A stretch of DNA of 64,000 nt from contig NZ_JAUSNR010000024.1 in the NCBI RefSeq assembly GCF_030656345.1, forward strand, positions 62,001-126,000. Direction: 5' to 3'. This document shows, piece after piece, positions 1 through 9,152 of this stretch (the stretch's first letter is position 1; the number at the start of each line of letters is the position of its first letter). The translations under genes and the position numbers were made by a program. The DNA is from Pseudotabrizicola sp. (GTDB lineage: Bacteria; Pseudomonadota; Alphaproteobacteria; Rhodobacterales; Rhodobacteraceae). A model generated the notes under the pieces. It ran no database searches. It was not told where the DNA came from and saw nothing but the letters and a program-made list of their open reading frames with translations.

Positions 1-777
1 CCCGCTGAAACCGCAAACCCGGCCGCCGTGCCGCCTGCGGCCGGTGACGTGCAGCCCGCACAGACCTTTGCTGCTGATCCTTCGCTGTCTTCGGCCCGCC
101 CGCGTCTGCGCCCCGAGGGGCTGGCCCCGGCATCAGCCACCGGAGACGATGCCGCGCTGGACGACCCGTCGCTGGCCCCGGCAGAGGACAGCCGCTTTGC
201 GAGCCTGCGCCCCCGCCTGCGCCCCGCAGCGATTCTGGCGGCAGGAGAGGCTGCGCGCGCGGCCTCTGCCTCTGCCTCATTGGCGGTAGAGATGGCCGTG
301 GCCGAAGCCGCCCCGGATGGCAGCCTGAGCCCGCTTGCAGTTTCGGTCTCACGCGTGCCCGCGCCGCGCCCTCGCGACATGACCCGTGCGGTCGAGGCGG
401 CTGTGGCGGCGGCAACCCGGCAGTCACAACCGCAGGCCGTGGCCGCAGCTTCTACAGCGGCACGGCAGCCTTCTGCTGCGGATGAGGCGGATGACGAACC
501 CGAAGTGGCGACAGCCGCCCCGGCGATTCCAACCCGTGCCAATGTGGCCAAGCAGGCCACCTTTGTGAATGCGATCAACCTGTCGAAGATCAATCTGATC
601 GGCGTTTATGGCACGCAATCCAAGCGCTATGCCTTGGTGCGGCAGGCGAATGGCCGCTATCGCAAGGTCAGTGTCGGCGACAATCTTGACGGTGGCCGGG
701 TACAGGCGATCACCGCATCGGAAGTGCGCTACCAGAAGGGCGGGCGGATGCTGGCCCTCGCGATGCCCAAGGGCTGA
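1..777 (+). CDS. PilP-like pilus biogenesis protein, C-terminal part (5' end outside window)
   Basis: The reading frame is open at the first base, so the start lies upstream. About the first 170 visible residues are low-complexity and rich in Ala and Pro, with a repeated RPRLRP motif, which suggests an unstructured linker. The last 70 residues form a compact conserved region (INLSKINLIGVYGTQ, then YALVRQANGRYRKVSVGD, ending LALAMPKG) that resembles the small beta domain of type IV pilus PilP/GspC-like proteins. This family assignment rests on motif resemblance only. The gene converges on cobT, with a 17-bp gap between the two stop codons. The upstream part would be needed to see a membrane anchor. 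Confidence 0.6.
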   Translation, partial: PAETANPAAVPPAAGDVQPAQTFAADPSLSSARPRLRPEGLAPASATGDDAALDDPSLAPAEDSRFASLRPRLRPAAILAAGEAARAASASASLAVEMAVAEAAPDGSLSPLAVSVSRVPAPRPRDMTRAVEAAVAAATRQSQPQAVAAASTAARQPSAADEADDEPEVATAAPAIPTRANVAKQATFVNAINLSKINLIGVYGTQSKRYALVRQANGRYRKVSVGDNLDGGRVQAITASEVRYQKGGRMLALAMPKG

Positions 778-794
778 GGGGTGGCCGGTGGGGC

Positions 795-1811
795 TCAGGC
801 CCCGCTGACCCCCGCCTCGGCAAAGCTGGCCATGCCCGAATGACAGGCTACTGCCCCCTGAACGATCCCCAACGCAAGCGCCGCGCCCGAGCCTTCGCCA
901 AGGCGCAGGCCAAGGTTCAGCAACGGCTGCTTGTCCAGCGCTACAAGCAGACCGGCGTGCCCCGCCTCGGCGCTGACATGGCCGGCAAGGCAATGGTCAA
1001 GCGCGCCGGGCTGTGTCCGGTGCAGCACCAGCGCCGCAGCACAACAGATGAACCCATCCAGCACCACCGCAACCCGTTCAGCCCGCGCGCGGGCAATGGC
1101 ACCCGCCATGGCCGCAATTTCGCGCCCGCCAAGGCAGCGCAGCACCTGCAACGGGTCTGACAACAGGGCAGCATGGGCGGCAAGGCCCGCGCGTACCACA
1201 TCAGCCTTGCGGGCAAGGCCATGATCATCCACGCCGGTGCCCCGGCCCACCCAATCCTCTGCCACGCCGCCCAGCAGCGCGGTGGCGATGGCGGCGGCAG
1301 AGGTGGTGTTGCCGATGCCCATTTCGCCGGTGACCAGCAGATCAGCCTGCGGGTCCACCGCGTTCCAGCCCGTGGTCAGGGCAGCGACAAGCTCTGCCTC
1401 GGTCATCGCGGGGCTTTGGGTGAAATCGGCGGTGGGGTGGTCAAGGTCGAGCGCGTGCACCGTCATTGCCGCCCCAAAGGTTTTTGACAACTGGTTGATC
1501 GCCGCGCCGCCGTGGCGGAAGTTGACGACCATCTGCGCCGTCACCTCGGGCGGGAAGGCCGACACACCGCGCGCGGCAATGCCGTGATTGCCGGCAAAAA
1601 TCACCACCTGCGGCGCGCTGGCCTGTGGCCTCTCCCTGCCCTGCCAACCCGCCAGCCAGATCGCCAGATCCTCCAGCCGCCCCAAAGACCCGGGGGGTTT
1701 GGTCAGTTGGCCATTGCGTGCCGCCGCCGCCGCGCCTGCGGCAGGGTCAGGTGCGGGGAGCGTGGCGAGATGGGAGCGAAAGCTGTCGAGGGTGGTGAAG
1801 GGCGCGGTCAT
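795..1811 (-). CDS. cobT: Nicotinate-nucleotide-dimethylbenzimidazole phosphoribosyltransferase
   Basis: CobT makes alpha-ribazole phosphate from dimethylbenzimidazole and nicotinate mononucleotide for the lower ligand of cobalamin. The 338-aa protein has the family length. It shows [12 protein letters not shown] near the N-terminus, [18 protein letters not shown], the core [15 protein letters not shown], and [11 protein letters not shown] near the end, whose glutamate (about E306) matches the catalytic base of the family. The frame is open further upstream, but the ATG at 1811 begins the conserved MTAPF region; residues beyond it are Ser/Ala/Pro-rich antisense of cobS. It is divergent from cobS across 79 bp, so the two late-cobalamin genes probably share a promoter region. 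No room exists there for a full B12 riboswitch. Confidence 0.93.
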   Translation of the reverse strand: MTAPFTTLDSFRSHLATLPAPDPAAGAAAAARNGQLTKPPGSLGRLEDLAIWLAGWQGRERPQASAPQVVIFAGNHGIAARGVSAFPPEVTAQMVVNFRHGGAAINQLSKTFGAAMTVHALDLDHPTADFTQSPAMTEAELVAALTTGWNAVDPQADLLVTGEMGIGNTTSAAAIATALLGGVAEDWVGRGTGVDDHGLARKADVVRAGLAAHAALLSDPLQVLRCLGGREIAAMAGAIARARAERVAVVLDGFICCAAALVLHRTQPGALDHCLAGHVSAEAGHAGLLVALDKQPLLNLGLRLGEGSGAALALGIVQGAVACHSGMASFAEAGVSGA

Positions 1812-1890
1812 GCCGGGGTTCCTGCGTTGCAAGGGGCTGGGGCCTTGGCTACAGACTGGGCCAGAGGATTTCCAGCCGGGAAAGGTCGGT

Positions 1891-2646
1891 ATGACAGCCA
1901 AACGCGACAGGCCGGTGTGGATTCCGGCCGATCTTGCCTCGGCCTTCGGGTTGCTGAGCCGCCTGCCCCTTCCGCAAACCCGCCACCACCGCGCGGCAGC
2001 CTGCTGGGCCTGGCCGCTGGTGGGGCTGGTGGTGGGCGGGCTGGCTGCAGCTGCGGGATGGGCGGCGGTGGCCGCTGGCCTGCCGGTCGGGCTGGCGGCG
2101 GCGCTGGTGCTGGCGGTCGGCGCGATGGCCACCGGCGCGCTGCACGAAGACGGGCTGGCCGATACAGCCGACGGGCTGTTCGGGGGCTGGACGCCTGAAC
2201 GGCGGCTGGAGATCATGAAGGACAGCCATATCGGCAGCTATGGCACGCTGGCGCTGCTGCTGGTGGGTTTGGCTGCATGGTCGGCGCTGGGGGCGCTGCT
2301 GACCGCCGGCGCCTATGGGGCGATTGTGGCGGCGGCGGCACTGTCGCGCGCGCCGATGGCGCTGATCATGGCACTGATGCCGCAGGCGCGGGCCAATGGG
2401 CTGTCGCATTCGGTAGGGCAGCCCCCGCTATGGGCGGCGCTGTGTGCTTCGGGCGTGGCGATGCTGATCGCGCTGCCGCTTGGGCCAGTGGCCGGGGTGA
2501 TGGCGGTTGCGGCAGCACTGGCCGCGATGGCGGTGGCGCTGCTGGCCCGGGCGCGGATTGGCGGGCAGACCGGGGATATTCTGGGGGCCAGTCAGCAAAT
2601 GGCCTCTCTGGCGGCGCTGGCCGCTGCGGCGGGCTGGCTGGCATGA
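1891..2646 (+). CDS. cobS: Adenosylcobinamide-GDP ribazoletransferase (cobalamin synthase)
   Basis: CobS joins adenosylcobinamide-GDP to alpha-ribazole in the inner membrane, the last assembly step of cobalamin. The 251-aa protein shows the early [10 protein letters not shown] motif, the family signature [19 protein letters not shown] with acidic residues for metal binding, [14 protein letters not shown], and several Ala/Leu/Val-rich membrane helices over the rest of its length. The ATG at 1891 follows AAAGG and starts just before the conserved N-terminus; earlier in-frame starts fall inside cobT antisense. It is divergent from cobT and is followed at once by a strong hairpin. Confidence 0.93.
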   Translation: MTAKRDRPVWIPADLASAFGLLSRLPLPQTRHHRAAACWAWPLVGLVVGGLAAAAGWAAVAAGLPVGLAAALVLAVGAMATGALHEDGLADTADGLFGGWTPERRLEIMKDSHIGSYGTLALLLVGLAAWSALGALLTAGAYGAIVAAAALSRAPMALIMALMPQARANGLSHSVGQPPLWAALCASGVAMLIALPLGPVAGVMAVAAALAAMAVALLARARIGGQTGDILGASQQMASLAALAAAAGWLA

Positions 2647-2674
2647 AAACGGCGGCCCCGATGGGCCGCCGTTT
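2647..2674. terminator. Perfect 12-bp hairpin between cobS and carD
   Basis: AAACGGCGGCCC is followed by the loop CGAT and GGGCCGCCGTTT. The arms are perfectly complementary, start at the base after the cobS stop codon, and lie between two convergent genes, so the structure can serve as a terminator in both directions. The A/T ends of the stem supply short U tracts. Confidence 0.8.
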
Positions 2675-2694
2675 CCTGTAACATAAAGATCGGA

Positions 2695-3204
2695 TCAAGC
2701 GGCGCGGCTGACCAGAACGTCATCGACGGTCTTGGCAGCAGAGCCTGCATCAACGCCGGACACAGCGGCGACTTCGCGGGTCAGACGCTCCAGCGCGGCT
2801 TCGTACAGCTGACGTTCGGAATAGGATTGTTCGCGCTGATCATCGCTGCGGTGCAGGTCGCGCACCACTTCGGCAATGGCCATCAGATCACCGGAGTTGA
2901 TCTTTTGCTCATATTCCTGTGCGCGGCGCGACCACATGGCCCGCTTGACCTTGGCCTTGCCTTTCAGCGTATCCAGCGCCTTGGACACCACATCGGGGGC
3001 CGACAAGGCGCGCATGCCGATTTCGGTGGCTTTGTGCGTGGGAACCCGCAGCGTCATCTTGTCCTTTTCAAAGGTGATGACGAACAGCTCCAGCTTGAAT
3101 CCGGCGATTTCCTGCTCTTCAATGGACATGATCTTGCCCACGCCATGAGCGGGATATACAACGAATTCATTCGGGCGGAACTCGGGTCTTTTGGACTTGG
3201 TCAT
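2695..3204 (-). CDS. carD: CarD/CdnL-family transcriptional regulator
   Basis: A 169-aa protein with the CarD-type RNA polymerase-interacting domain at its N-terminus (FVVYPAHGVGKI, then FKLELFVITFEKDKMTLRVP) followed by an all-helical domain (WSRRAQEYEQKINSGDL, YSERQLYEAALERLTREVA). Proteins of this family bind the polymerase beta subunit and stabilise open promoter complexes, notably at rRNA promoters. The ATG at 3204 is preceded by TAGGAAG at good spacing. It is followed by the shared hairpin after cobS. A 290-bp gap separates it from fdxA on the same strand, so it probably has its own promoter. Confidence 0.92.
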   Translation of the reverse strand: MTKSKRPEFRPNEFVVYPAHGVGKIMSIEEQEIAGFKLELFVITFEKDKMTLRVPTHKATEIGMRALSAPDVVSKALDTLKGKAKVKRAMWSRRAQEYEQKINSGDLMAIAEVVRDLHRSDDQREQSYSERQLYEAALERLTREVAAVSGVDAGSAAKTVDDVLVSRAA

Positions 3205-3495
3205 TCAGTCGCTTCCTAACAGCGGAGGCCCTCTGGCGACAAAAGTACCGCCCGGACATGAAAATGTCCGGCGATGCGGTGGCAGATGTCACAAGAATGT
3301 CCACCTCAGGCGAGCAGCGCTGAGCGGATGTCAGGCGTCCATGGTTGTTTGTCATATATGTATAGCACAAAATTCACCTGATTCCAACTGCCGCAAACCC
3401 GGGCACCCCGGGTATCTGCCATTGAAATCATTGAACTTTCCCAAGCCACGCCGAATCAGCATGGCAGCGTTGCCGAATCACGTGTCAATAAGTGC
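3205..3495. other. Leader/intergenic region upstream of carD with an inverted repeat
   Basis: No plausible gene is seen here. The region contains CCGGACAT (3252-3259), a GAAA loop and ATGTCCGG (3264-3271), an exact 8-bp inverted repeat 48-67 bp upstream of the carD start codon. It could be a hairpin in the carD leader, a terminator for fdxA, or a protein-binding site; the sequence alone does not decide. Confidence 0.5.
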
Positions 3496-3834
3496 TCAGC
3501 TGCCCTCGCCCGGCGCTTCGGAAAAATACTTATCGCGTTTGTCTTTTTCGCCGTCCCGCGCCTCGGCTTCGGGCAGCGGGTCCCGGCGGACTGTGATCAC
3601 AGGCCACATTTCCGAATACTTGCGGTTGAAAGAGACCCAGGCATCCATATCCGGTTCTGTGTCCGGGCGGATCGCATCGGCGGGGCATTCGGGTTCGCAC
3701 ACGCCACAGTCGATGCATTCATCAGGGTGAATGACCAGCATGTTTTCGCCTTCATAGAAGCAGTCCACCGGACAGACTTCGACGCAGTCGGTGTATTTGC
3801 AGGCGATACAGTTATCAATCACCACATAAGTCAT
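3496..3834 (-). CDS. fdxA: Seven-iron ferredoxin FdxA
   Basis: A 112-aa soluble ferredoxin with the two cluster motifs [18 protein letters not shown] and [16 protein letters not shown]. The first motif has the spacing of a 3Fe-4S site and the second of a 4Fe-4S site, as in FdxA/FdII ferredoxins. The C-terminal half ([13 protein letters not shown], then a charged tail) matches the usual extension of the family. The ATG at 3834 (MTYVV) is the family start; an ATG ten codons earlier is in frame but gives extra residues ([10 protein letters not shown]) not typical of the family. It follows the S4-protein gene on the same strand with a short gap, and likely belongs to the same transcription unit. 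Confidence 0.92.
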   Translation of the reverse strand: MTYVVIDNCIACKYTDCVEVCPVDCFYEGENMLVIHPDECIDCGVCEPECPADAIRPDTEPDMDAWVSFNRKYSEMWPVITVRRDPLPEAEARDGEKDKRDKYFSEAPGEGS

Positions 3835-3885
3835 CGGATCAGGCCCTTGGATTGGTCGGGTCACTAGCTAGTGCAAGCCGGGGGA

Positions 3886-4206
3886 TCATTCAAGCGCCTC
3901 TGGCAGCGCTTGCGGGTCGAGGTCGAGATAAAGCGCCTGCGCCTCGGCCGCCGGGCCGCGCCGCTCGCCAAGGGCCAGAACCCTGATCACGCGGATCTGC
4001 TTGCCCTGAGCAAAGGTCAGCACGTCGCCGGTGCAGATGCCGTGGCCGGGTTTGCGGGTGCGCTGGCCGTTCACCCGGCAATGGCCGCTTTCGATCACGT
4101 CGGCAGACAGGCCGCGCGATTTGAAAAACCGCGCCTGCCACAACCATTTATCCAGCCGCAGACGCGGCCGGGTGTCGGGCGCGGGCTTAGCCCCCGGCCC
4201 GGCCAA
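3886..4206 (-). CDS. S4-domain RNA-binding protein (Hsp15/HslR-like)
   Basis: A 106-aa protein whose core, RLRLDKWLWQARFFKSR followed by GHCRVNGQ, is a classical S4 fold as in heat-shock protein 15, which rescues stalled 50S subunits in Escherichia coli. The rest (DVLTFAQGKQIRVIRVLALGERRGPA) fits the C-terminal part of that family. The gene lies 3 bp after the stop codon of the SUV3-like helicase, so the two RNA-related proteins are probably made from one message. The function in ribosome rescue is inferred from the family. Confidence 0.88.
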   Translation of the reverse strand: MAGPGAKPAPDTRPRLRLDKWLWQARFFKSRGLSADVIESGHCRVNGQRTRKPGHGICTGDVLTFAQGKQIRVIRVLALGERRGPAAEAQALYLDLDPQALPEALE

Positions 4207-4209
4207 GCC

Positions 4210-7185
4210 TCAGACCTTGCCCTTCAGCGCCAGCAGCGCAGCAAAGGGGTTGTCAGGGTCGATCGGTTTGTCGGCACGCTGCGGGCGGGCCTCAAACTGG
4301 CGCGGCTTGTTGTCGTTGCGATCCGGACGGTCGCCCTTGCCCTTGCCGCGATCCCCCTTGCCATAGGGCTTGCCGTCACCTTGCGGGCGCGGGCCACGAT
4401 CACCCTGCGGCCTGTCACCCTGCGGTTTGTCGCCGCGTGGGCGGTCTGACTTCGGGCGGTCGCCTTTCGGCCGATCTCCCTGCGGCCGATCTCCCTGCGG
4501 ACGGTCACCCTGTGGGCGATCCCCTTGCGGACGGTCGCCTTGCGGGCGGTCCCCTTGTGGCCGGTCGCGGCGTTCGCCCTGCGGGCGGGCGCCGCGTTCG
4601 GGGCGGGCGTTGCGCGGCTTCGGAGCCCAGGTGAAGGTGTAGAACGACTCCATCTCTGGCGCTGCGGGTTCCGCTTCAGGCTCCGCCGGTTCGGGCTCTG
4701 GCACCGGGGCCAGCACCGAAACCTCTTCGGGAATCGGGTTCTGCGGCGCATCGGGGTCGACAGCGGGCAGCACCACAACCGGCTCTGCCGCCTTGACCTT
4801 GGCGCGTTCGGCCTTTTCACCCTTATAGCCCAGACCGGCCATCAGATCGGCGAACTGGTCCAGCGTCATGCCGGTGATCGACAGCATGTCCGGCGTCGCC
4901 TCAAACCCGGCGCGGCTGTCTTTCTGGCGCAGGATATCGGCCAGACGTTCCAGCATGTCGATGCGGATCGCACGGCTGCCCGCCGGGTGATAGCCTGCCA
5001 GCGTGTAATGCTCTTTCGGCACCTCGGCCACGTTGGGAATCGTCACCAGCCCGGGGGGCGGGCTTTCGGGGAATTCGTCCAGACCATTCCACAGCGACCA
5101 CAGCACCAGCCGCAGACGCGTTGGCGCAGGTTTCAGCAGCAAGGGCAGGAAGATGGTGAACTGGCCAAAGCGCACGCCATGCTTGCGCAGGGCACCGCGC
5201 GCTTCCTGATCCAGTTCCTTGACGTCATTCGCCACAACGTCGCGCGGCAGAACGCCAAGGCCTTCGACCAGACGGAAGGCAAAGCCGCGGGCCAGCCCGG
5301 CAAGGGTTTCGTCCCGGCTCATCGCGGCCAGCGGCTCAAACTGCGCGGCCACTTTGCGGTCGATGAAATGCTGCAGGCGGCGGCGGACTTTTTCCACCAC
5401 CTCGAACCCGGCTTCGTCATCGACGAAAGCCTCAACAGACGGGCGCAGCGCCTCGGCGCCCTTGACCAGCTTGCCGACCGCGGTGGTGCCCCACATCAGG
5501 CCCCCCTGCTCGGTGAAATCCATCTCGGTGTCGGGCGCGTTGTAGAAACGGTCCGCCCGCAGGTGGAATTCGGGCTTGAGCGCCTGAACGGCGGCCTGCG
5601 CCATCACCTTCGCCTCATCGGGGGAGGTGCTGGCATCCTGCCGGAACCGGAATCCCTCCAGCTTGCCGACAAACTCGCCCTCAACGGTCACTTCGCCTTT
5701 GTCATTCACCTCGGCCACGAGGGTCTCCTTCTGTTTCAACCGGCGAAGCAGAACGCTGGTCCGCCGGTCTACAAATCTCTGCGTCAGTCGTGCGTGTAAC
5801 GCATCTGACAGGCGGTCTTCTACAGCGCGCGTCTCGTCGCGCCAATGGCTTTCGTCATCAACCCAGCCTTTGCGCTGTGCAATGTAGGTCCAGGTGCGAA
5901 TATACGCCAACCGTTTGGAAATGGCATCGATATCGCCATCGGTCCGGTCGATTCTGGCCACTGCCTTGCCGATCCAGTCCGAAGGCACTCTGCCCCCACC
6001 CAAGCCCCGGCCGCAGAGGTATTCGAAAATCGTCGCCAGCAGGCCCGCATGGTCGCTGTCACTGGACCCGCGAAAGTCGGGGACGCGGCAGACATCCCAT
6101 AGCAATTGCACACGTTTGGGGGTGGTCAGGCGGTCGCGCACCTCGGCCATTTCCACCAGCGCCTTGAGGGCGAGCACATCATCAGCGTCGCGGGCGCGGG
6201 TCAGCCATTCGTTGGAGGTGTGTTCCTCCAGACTGCGGATCAGGCGGTCGGCGGTGCCGAAATCCAGCTGATGATTGCGCCACATCAGTTTGCGGACCGG
6301 GGCGAACTGGTGGTTCTCGATAGCCTCGATGACATCCTCATCAATGGGCCGCGCTTCGCCCGTCACGCCGAAGGTGCCGTTTTCCGTGTGACGCCCGGCC
6401 CGGCCCGCGATCTGCGCCAGCTCTTGCGGGAAAAGCCCGCGCATCCGGCGGCCATCGAATTTGGCGGTGGCGGAAAAGGCGATGTGCTTGATGTCAAGGT
6501 TCAGGCCCATGCCGATGGCATCGGTGGCGACCAGATAATCAACATCGCCGTTCTGATACAGCGCCACCTGCGCATTGCGGGTCCGGGGGGAAAGCGCGCC
6601 CATAACCACGGCGCAACCGCCCTTTTGCCGGCGGATCAGTTCAGCAATGGCATAGACGTTTTCAACCGAAAACCCGACGATGGCACTGCGTGGCGGCATC
6701 CGGCTTATCTTTTTCGAACCTGTGTAGGTCAGCGTGCTGAACCGCTCGCGCTTCAGGAAGGTCACGCCCTGCACCAGCCCGGCAATCGCCGGGCGCATGG
6801 TTTCTGCCCCCAGAAACAGCGTTTCATGCAGGCCACGCGCCCGCAACAGCCGGTCAGTGAAGACATGGCCCCGGTCCGGATCAGCACAAAGCTGAATCTC
6901 GTCTATCGCCACAAAATCCGCGCCGATTTCCAGCGGCATCGCCTCTACTGTGCAGACCCAATACTGGGTGCGGTCGGGCACGATGCGTTCTTCACCCGTC
7001 ACCAGCGCCACGACCGATGGGCCGCGCAGCGCGACAATCCGGTCATACACCTCTCGCGCCAGCAGGCGCAGCGGCAGGCCGATGACCCCGGTGCGGTGGC
7101 CCAGCATCCGGTCGATGGCGTAATGCGTCTTGCCGGTGTTGGTCGGCCCAAGGACCGCCGTGACCCGGCCCGTGGTCGCGCTCAT
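4210..7185 (-). CDS. SUV3-like superfamily 2 RNA/DNA helicase with GDRPQ-repeat tail
   Basis: A 991-aa protein. The N-terminus has the Walker A motif GPTNTGKT (residues 13-20) and the Walker B motif DEIQ (95-98), the variant box typical of Suv3-type helicases; further helicase motifs include VVMGALSPRTR, VATDAIGMGLNLD and QIAGRAGRH. A long middle region carries the Suv3-type C-terminal helical parts. Roughly residues 870-940 are repeats of GDRPQ/GDRPK rich in Arg, Gly and Asp, then a basic tail ending FAALLALKGKV. Such tails usually bind nucleic acid without stable structure. Suv3-like enzymes unwind RNA or RNA-DNA during turnover, often with an exoribonuclease. It is the first gene of the helicase-S4 protein-fdxA run. 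Confidence 0.85.
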   Translation of the reverse strand: MSATTGRVTAVLGPTNTGKTHYAIDRMLGHRTGVIGLPLRLLAREVYDRIVALRGPSVVALVTGEERIVPDRTQYWVCTVEAMPLEIGADFVAIDEIQLCADPDRGHVFTDRLLRARGLHETLFLGAETMRPAIAGLVQGVTFLKRERFSTLTYTGSKKISRMPPRSAIVGFSVENVYAIAELIRRQKGGCAVVMGALSPRTRNAQVALYQNGDVDYLVATDAIGMGLNLDIKHIAFSATAKFDGRRMRGLFPQELAQIAGRAGRHTENGTFGVTGEARPIDEDVIEAIENHQFAPVRKLMWRNHQLDFGTADRLIRSLEEHTSNEWLTRARDADDVLALKALVEMAEVRDRLTTPKRVQLLWDVCRVPDFRGSSDSDHAGLLATIFEYLCGRGLGGGRVPSDWIGKAVARIDRTDGDIDAISKRLAYIRTWTYIAQRKGWVDDESHWRDETRAVEDRLSDALHARLTQRFVDRRTSVLLRRLKQKETLVAEVNDKGEVTVEGEFVGKLEGFRFRQDASTSPDEAKVMAQAAVQALKPEFHLRADRFYNAPDTEMDFTEQGGLMWGTTAVGKLVKGAEALRPSVEAFVDDEAGFEVVEKVRRRLQHFIDRKVAAQFEPLAAMSRDETLAGLARGFAFRLVEGLGVLPRDVVANDVKELDQEARGALRKHGVRFGQFTIFLPLLLKPAPTRLRLVLWSLWNGLDEFPESPPPGLVTIPNVAEVPKEHYTLAGYHPAGSRAIRIDMLERLADILRQKDSRAGFEATPDMLSITGMTLDQFADLMAGLGYKGEKAERAKVKAAEPVVVLPAVDPDAPQNPIPEEVSVLAPVPEPEPAEPEAEPAAPEMESFYTFTWAPKPRNARPERGARPQGERRDRPQGDRPQGDRPQGDRPQGDRPQGDRPQGDRPKGDRPKSDRPRGDKPQGDRPQGDRGPRPQGDGKPYGKGDRGKGKGDRPDRNDNKPRQFEARPQRADKPIDPDNPFAALLALKGKV
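4396..4572 (-). repeat. Tandem 15-bp coding repeat in the helicase tail
   Basis: About a dozen imperfect 15-bp units, each encoding GDRPQ or a close variant (GDRPK, SDRPR, GDKPQ), lie end to end. Six adjacent units in the middle encode the same five residues with synonymous changes. Because 15 is a multiple of three, gain or loss of units would keep the frame. Confidence 0.85.
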
Positions 7186-7209
7186 CCTGTGTGCCTTTAC
7201 GCCCTGCCG

Positions 7210-7767
7210 TTACAGATCAGTACCTGCGACCTTTGCCTCAAGCCGCTGCACCGACTGTGATACGCCGCGCAGGTTGGGATGTATAGCCAGGGCGGCGCGA
7301 TACACTTCCAGCGCCTTTTGCGGATTGTTCAGTTCCTCATACATCGCGCCAAGCCCGGCCATGGCCCCGAAATGCCGTTCGTTGAGCGTCAGGGTGCGGG
7401 CAATATCTGCGATCGAGGGGCCGAACTGCCCCGCCTGATAATAGGCAGCGGCGCGACCATTCCAGCCTTCGGCAAACTCCGGCGCGTGGTCGGTCAGCGC
7501 GGTGAAATGATCAATCGCCTCGGCCGGGTTGCCTGCGGCAAGCGCATCGCGCCCACGTTGCAGCAAAAGATCCATCGCCGGAGATCCGCTTTTTGACCAT
7601 TCATTCCAGATTTCCCGCTCCAGCCGCGCGGCGGCGCGGGCATCGGCAGATTTCAGCTTGTCGAACATCCCATCAAGCGGTTCTTCCGCCCCGGCGGTCG
7701 CCGTCAGCAGAAAAACTGCGAAAAGTGCCGCAACGATAGGATTGAGAAACTGACGATGAACTTTCAT
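7210..7767 (-). CDS. Exported tetratricopeptide-repeat protein
   Basis: A 185-aa protein with a signal peptide (basic MKVHR, hydrophobic NPIVAALFAVFLLTATAGA, likely cleaved before EEPLDG) and two to three TPR-like helical pairs (DALAAGNPAEAIDHFTAL, WNGRAAAYYQAGQFGPSI, GLGAMYEELNNPQKALEVY). It probably acts in the periplasm as a scaffold; no catalytic motif is seen. An in-frame ATG six codons upstream (7785) would add MRYHHH before the signal peptide; neither start has a convincing ribosome-binding site, and the later one gives the better signal peptide. It is divergent from the SCP2 gene and 24 bp upstream of the helicase start. Confidence 0.75.
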   Translation of the reverse strand: MKVHRQFLNPIVAALFAVFLLTATAGAEEPLDGMFDKLKSADARAAARLEREIWNEWSKSGSPAMDLLLQRGRDALAAGNPAEAIDHFTALTDHAPEFAEGWNGRAAAYYQAGQFGPSIADIARTLTLNERHFGAMAGLGAMYEELNNPQKALEVYRAALAIHPNLRGVSQSVQRLEAKVAGTDL

Positions 7768-7835
7768 ATGATGATGGTAGCGCATTGGCGCAGAAACACC
7801 ATATCCAAGCCCTCACAAGGCAGAGAGGAATTTGT

Positions 7836-8123
7836 ATGAGCGACGTGGTAACAGAAGCCGTCGACGTGCTGTCAAAAAAACTGTCCGGCGGTTTTGACGG
7901 TGTCGCAAAATTCGTGATCGAAGGCGAAGGCGCAATCATGCTGGACCCGACGGGCGTGCGCGCGGGCGATGACCCGGCAGATGTGACGATGACCGCCAGT
8001 GCCGAAGTGTTCAAACGCATTCTGGACGGCGATCTGAACCCGACCATGGCCTTCATGCAGGGCAAGCTGGCAGTCGATGGCAGCATGGGTCTGGCGATGA
8101 AGCTGGGTTCGGTTCTGGGGTGA
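7836..8123 (+). CDS. SCP2 sterol-binding-domain protein
   Basis: A 95-aa protein consisting of a single SCP2-type lipid-binding domain: an N-terminal helix (VDVLSKKLSGGFDGVAKFVIEG), the strand region MLDPTGV and ADVTMTASAEVFKRIL, and the typical FMQGKLAVDGSMGLAMKL. Such small proteins bind hydrophobic ligands; the ligand is unknown. The ATG at 7836 follows AGAGAGGAA at good spacing. Its TGA stop overlaps the GTG start of the following hydrolase gene, so the two are very likely translated together. Confidence 0.88.
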   Translation: MSDVVTEAVDVLSKKLSGGFDGVAKFVIEGEGAIMLDPTGVRAGDDPADVTMTASAEVFKRILDGDLNPTMAFMQGKLAVDGSMGLAMKLGSVLG

Positions 8124-9067
8124 CGGCAGGCGCGCTCCTTCCGGCACCGTTTTATGCCGATCTTGCCCTTGGCCCCCAGGGTGGGGAAGCGTTCTGGCTG
8201 ACGGCTGAGGATGGGCTGCGCATCCGTGCCGGGGTCTGGCCGGTTGGGGCAAAGGGTACGGTGCTGCTGTTCCCCGGCCGCACTGAATATGCCGAGAAAT
8301 ACGGCATGGCAGCCGCGGACCTGCAGGCGCGCGGCTATGCGACAGTGGCTATCGACTGGCGCGGGCAAGGGCTTGCGGACCGGATCTTGCCGGACCGCAT
8401 GATGGGCCATGTCGGGCGGTTTCAGGATTATCAGCTGGATGTGCAGGCAGTTCTGGCGCTGGTCAGGCGGCTTGGCCTGCCCGAGCCGTTGTATCTGCTG
8501 TCGCATTCGATGGGCGGGGCGATTGCCTTGCGGTCGCTGATGCGGGGGCTGCCGGTGAAAGCCGCCTCGTTTTCGGCCCCGATGTGGGGCATTGCGATGG
8601 CCGCCTGGATGCGGCCCTTTGCCCAGCCGGTGGCGCAGCTGTCGGGCTGGTTTGGCCGCGCGCACCGCTTTGCCCCCAGCACATCGGAAAAAAGCTATGT
8701 GCTGGAGGCCGAGTTTGGCGGCAATGTGCTGACCAACGACCCGGACATGTGGCGCTACATGAAGCGGCAGGTGGTGGAACGTCCGGAACTGGCACTGGGC
8801 GGGCCGAGTCTGGCCTGGCTGCAGACGGCACTCATGGAATGCCGCGACATGTCGCTGGCCCCTGCCCCGGATTACCCGGCGCTGACCGCCCTGGGCAGCG
8901 CGGAAAAGGTGGTGGATGTCGCCCCGGTGCATCTGCGGATGGCAGGCTGGCGGCGCGGGCGGCTGGAACTGTTTGCGGGCGCCGAACACGAGATTCTGAT
9001 GGAAACTCCGGACCGCCGGCAGCGGTTCTTTGACATGACGGCAGAACTGTTCGACGCGCATCCCTAA
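8120..9067 (+). CDS. Alpha/beta hydrolase, lysophospholipase (PldB) type
   Basis: A 315-aa hydrolase starting with GTG at 8120, overlapping the SCP2 stop by four bases (GTGA). It shows the oxyanion-hole region VLLFPGRTEYAEKYG, the nucleophile elbow SHSMGG with S130 as nucleophile, and the late GAEHEILMETPDRR that supplies the catalytic histidine. The order matches the monoacylglycerol lipase/lysophospholipase PldB family. Coupling to a lipid-binding SCP2 protein supports a lipid substrate, but this is inference. Confidence 0.85.
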   Translation: MTAGALLPAPFYADLALGPQGGEAFWLTAEDGLRIRAGVWPVGAKGTVLLFPGRTEYAEKYGMAAADLQARGYATVAIDWRGQGLADRILPDRMMGHVGRFQDYQLDVQAVLALVRRLGLPEPLYLLSHSMGGAIALRSLMRGLPVKAASFSAPMWGIAMAAWMRPFAQPVAQLSGWFGRAHRFAPSTSEKSYVLEAEFGGNVLTNDPDMWRYMKRQVVERPELALGGPSLAWLQTALMECRDMSLAPAPDYPALTALGSAEKVVDVAPVHLRMAGWRRGRLELFAGAEHEILMETPDRRQRFFDMTAELFDAHP

Positions 9068-9152
9068 GCGGCCGGCCGCGCGCGGCGCCCGATGGGGGCC
9101 GCCCTGCGCGGTCTGTCTGGAAAACAGCAATCCGGGCGCGCGGTGCGCCGGG

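Noticed and set aside
1812..1890. Cobalamin riboswitch between cobT and cobS
   Set aside because: The 79-bp gap is too short for the aptamer and I see no B12-box-like sequence.
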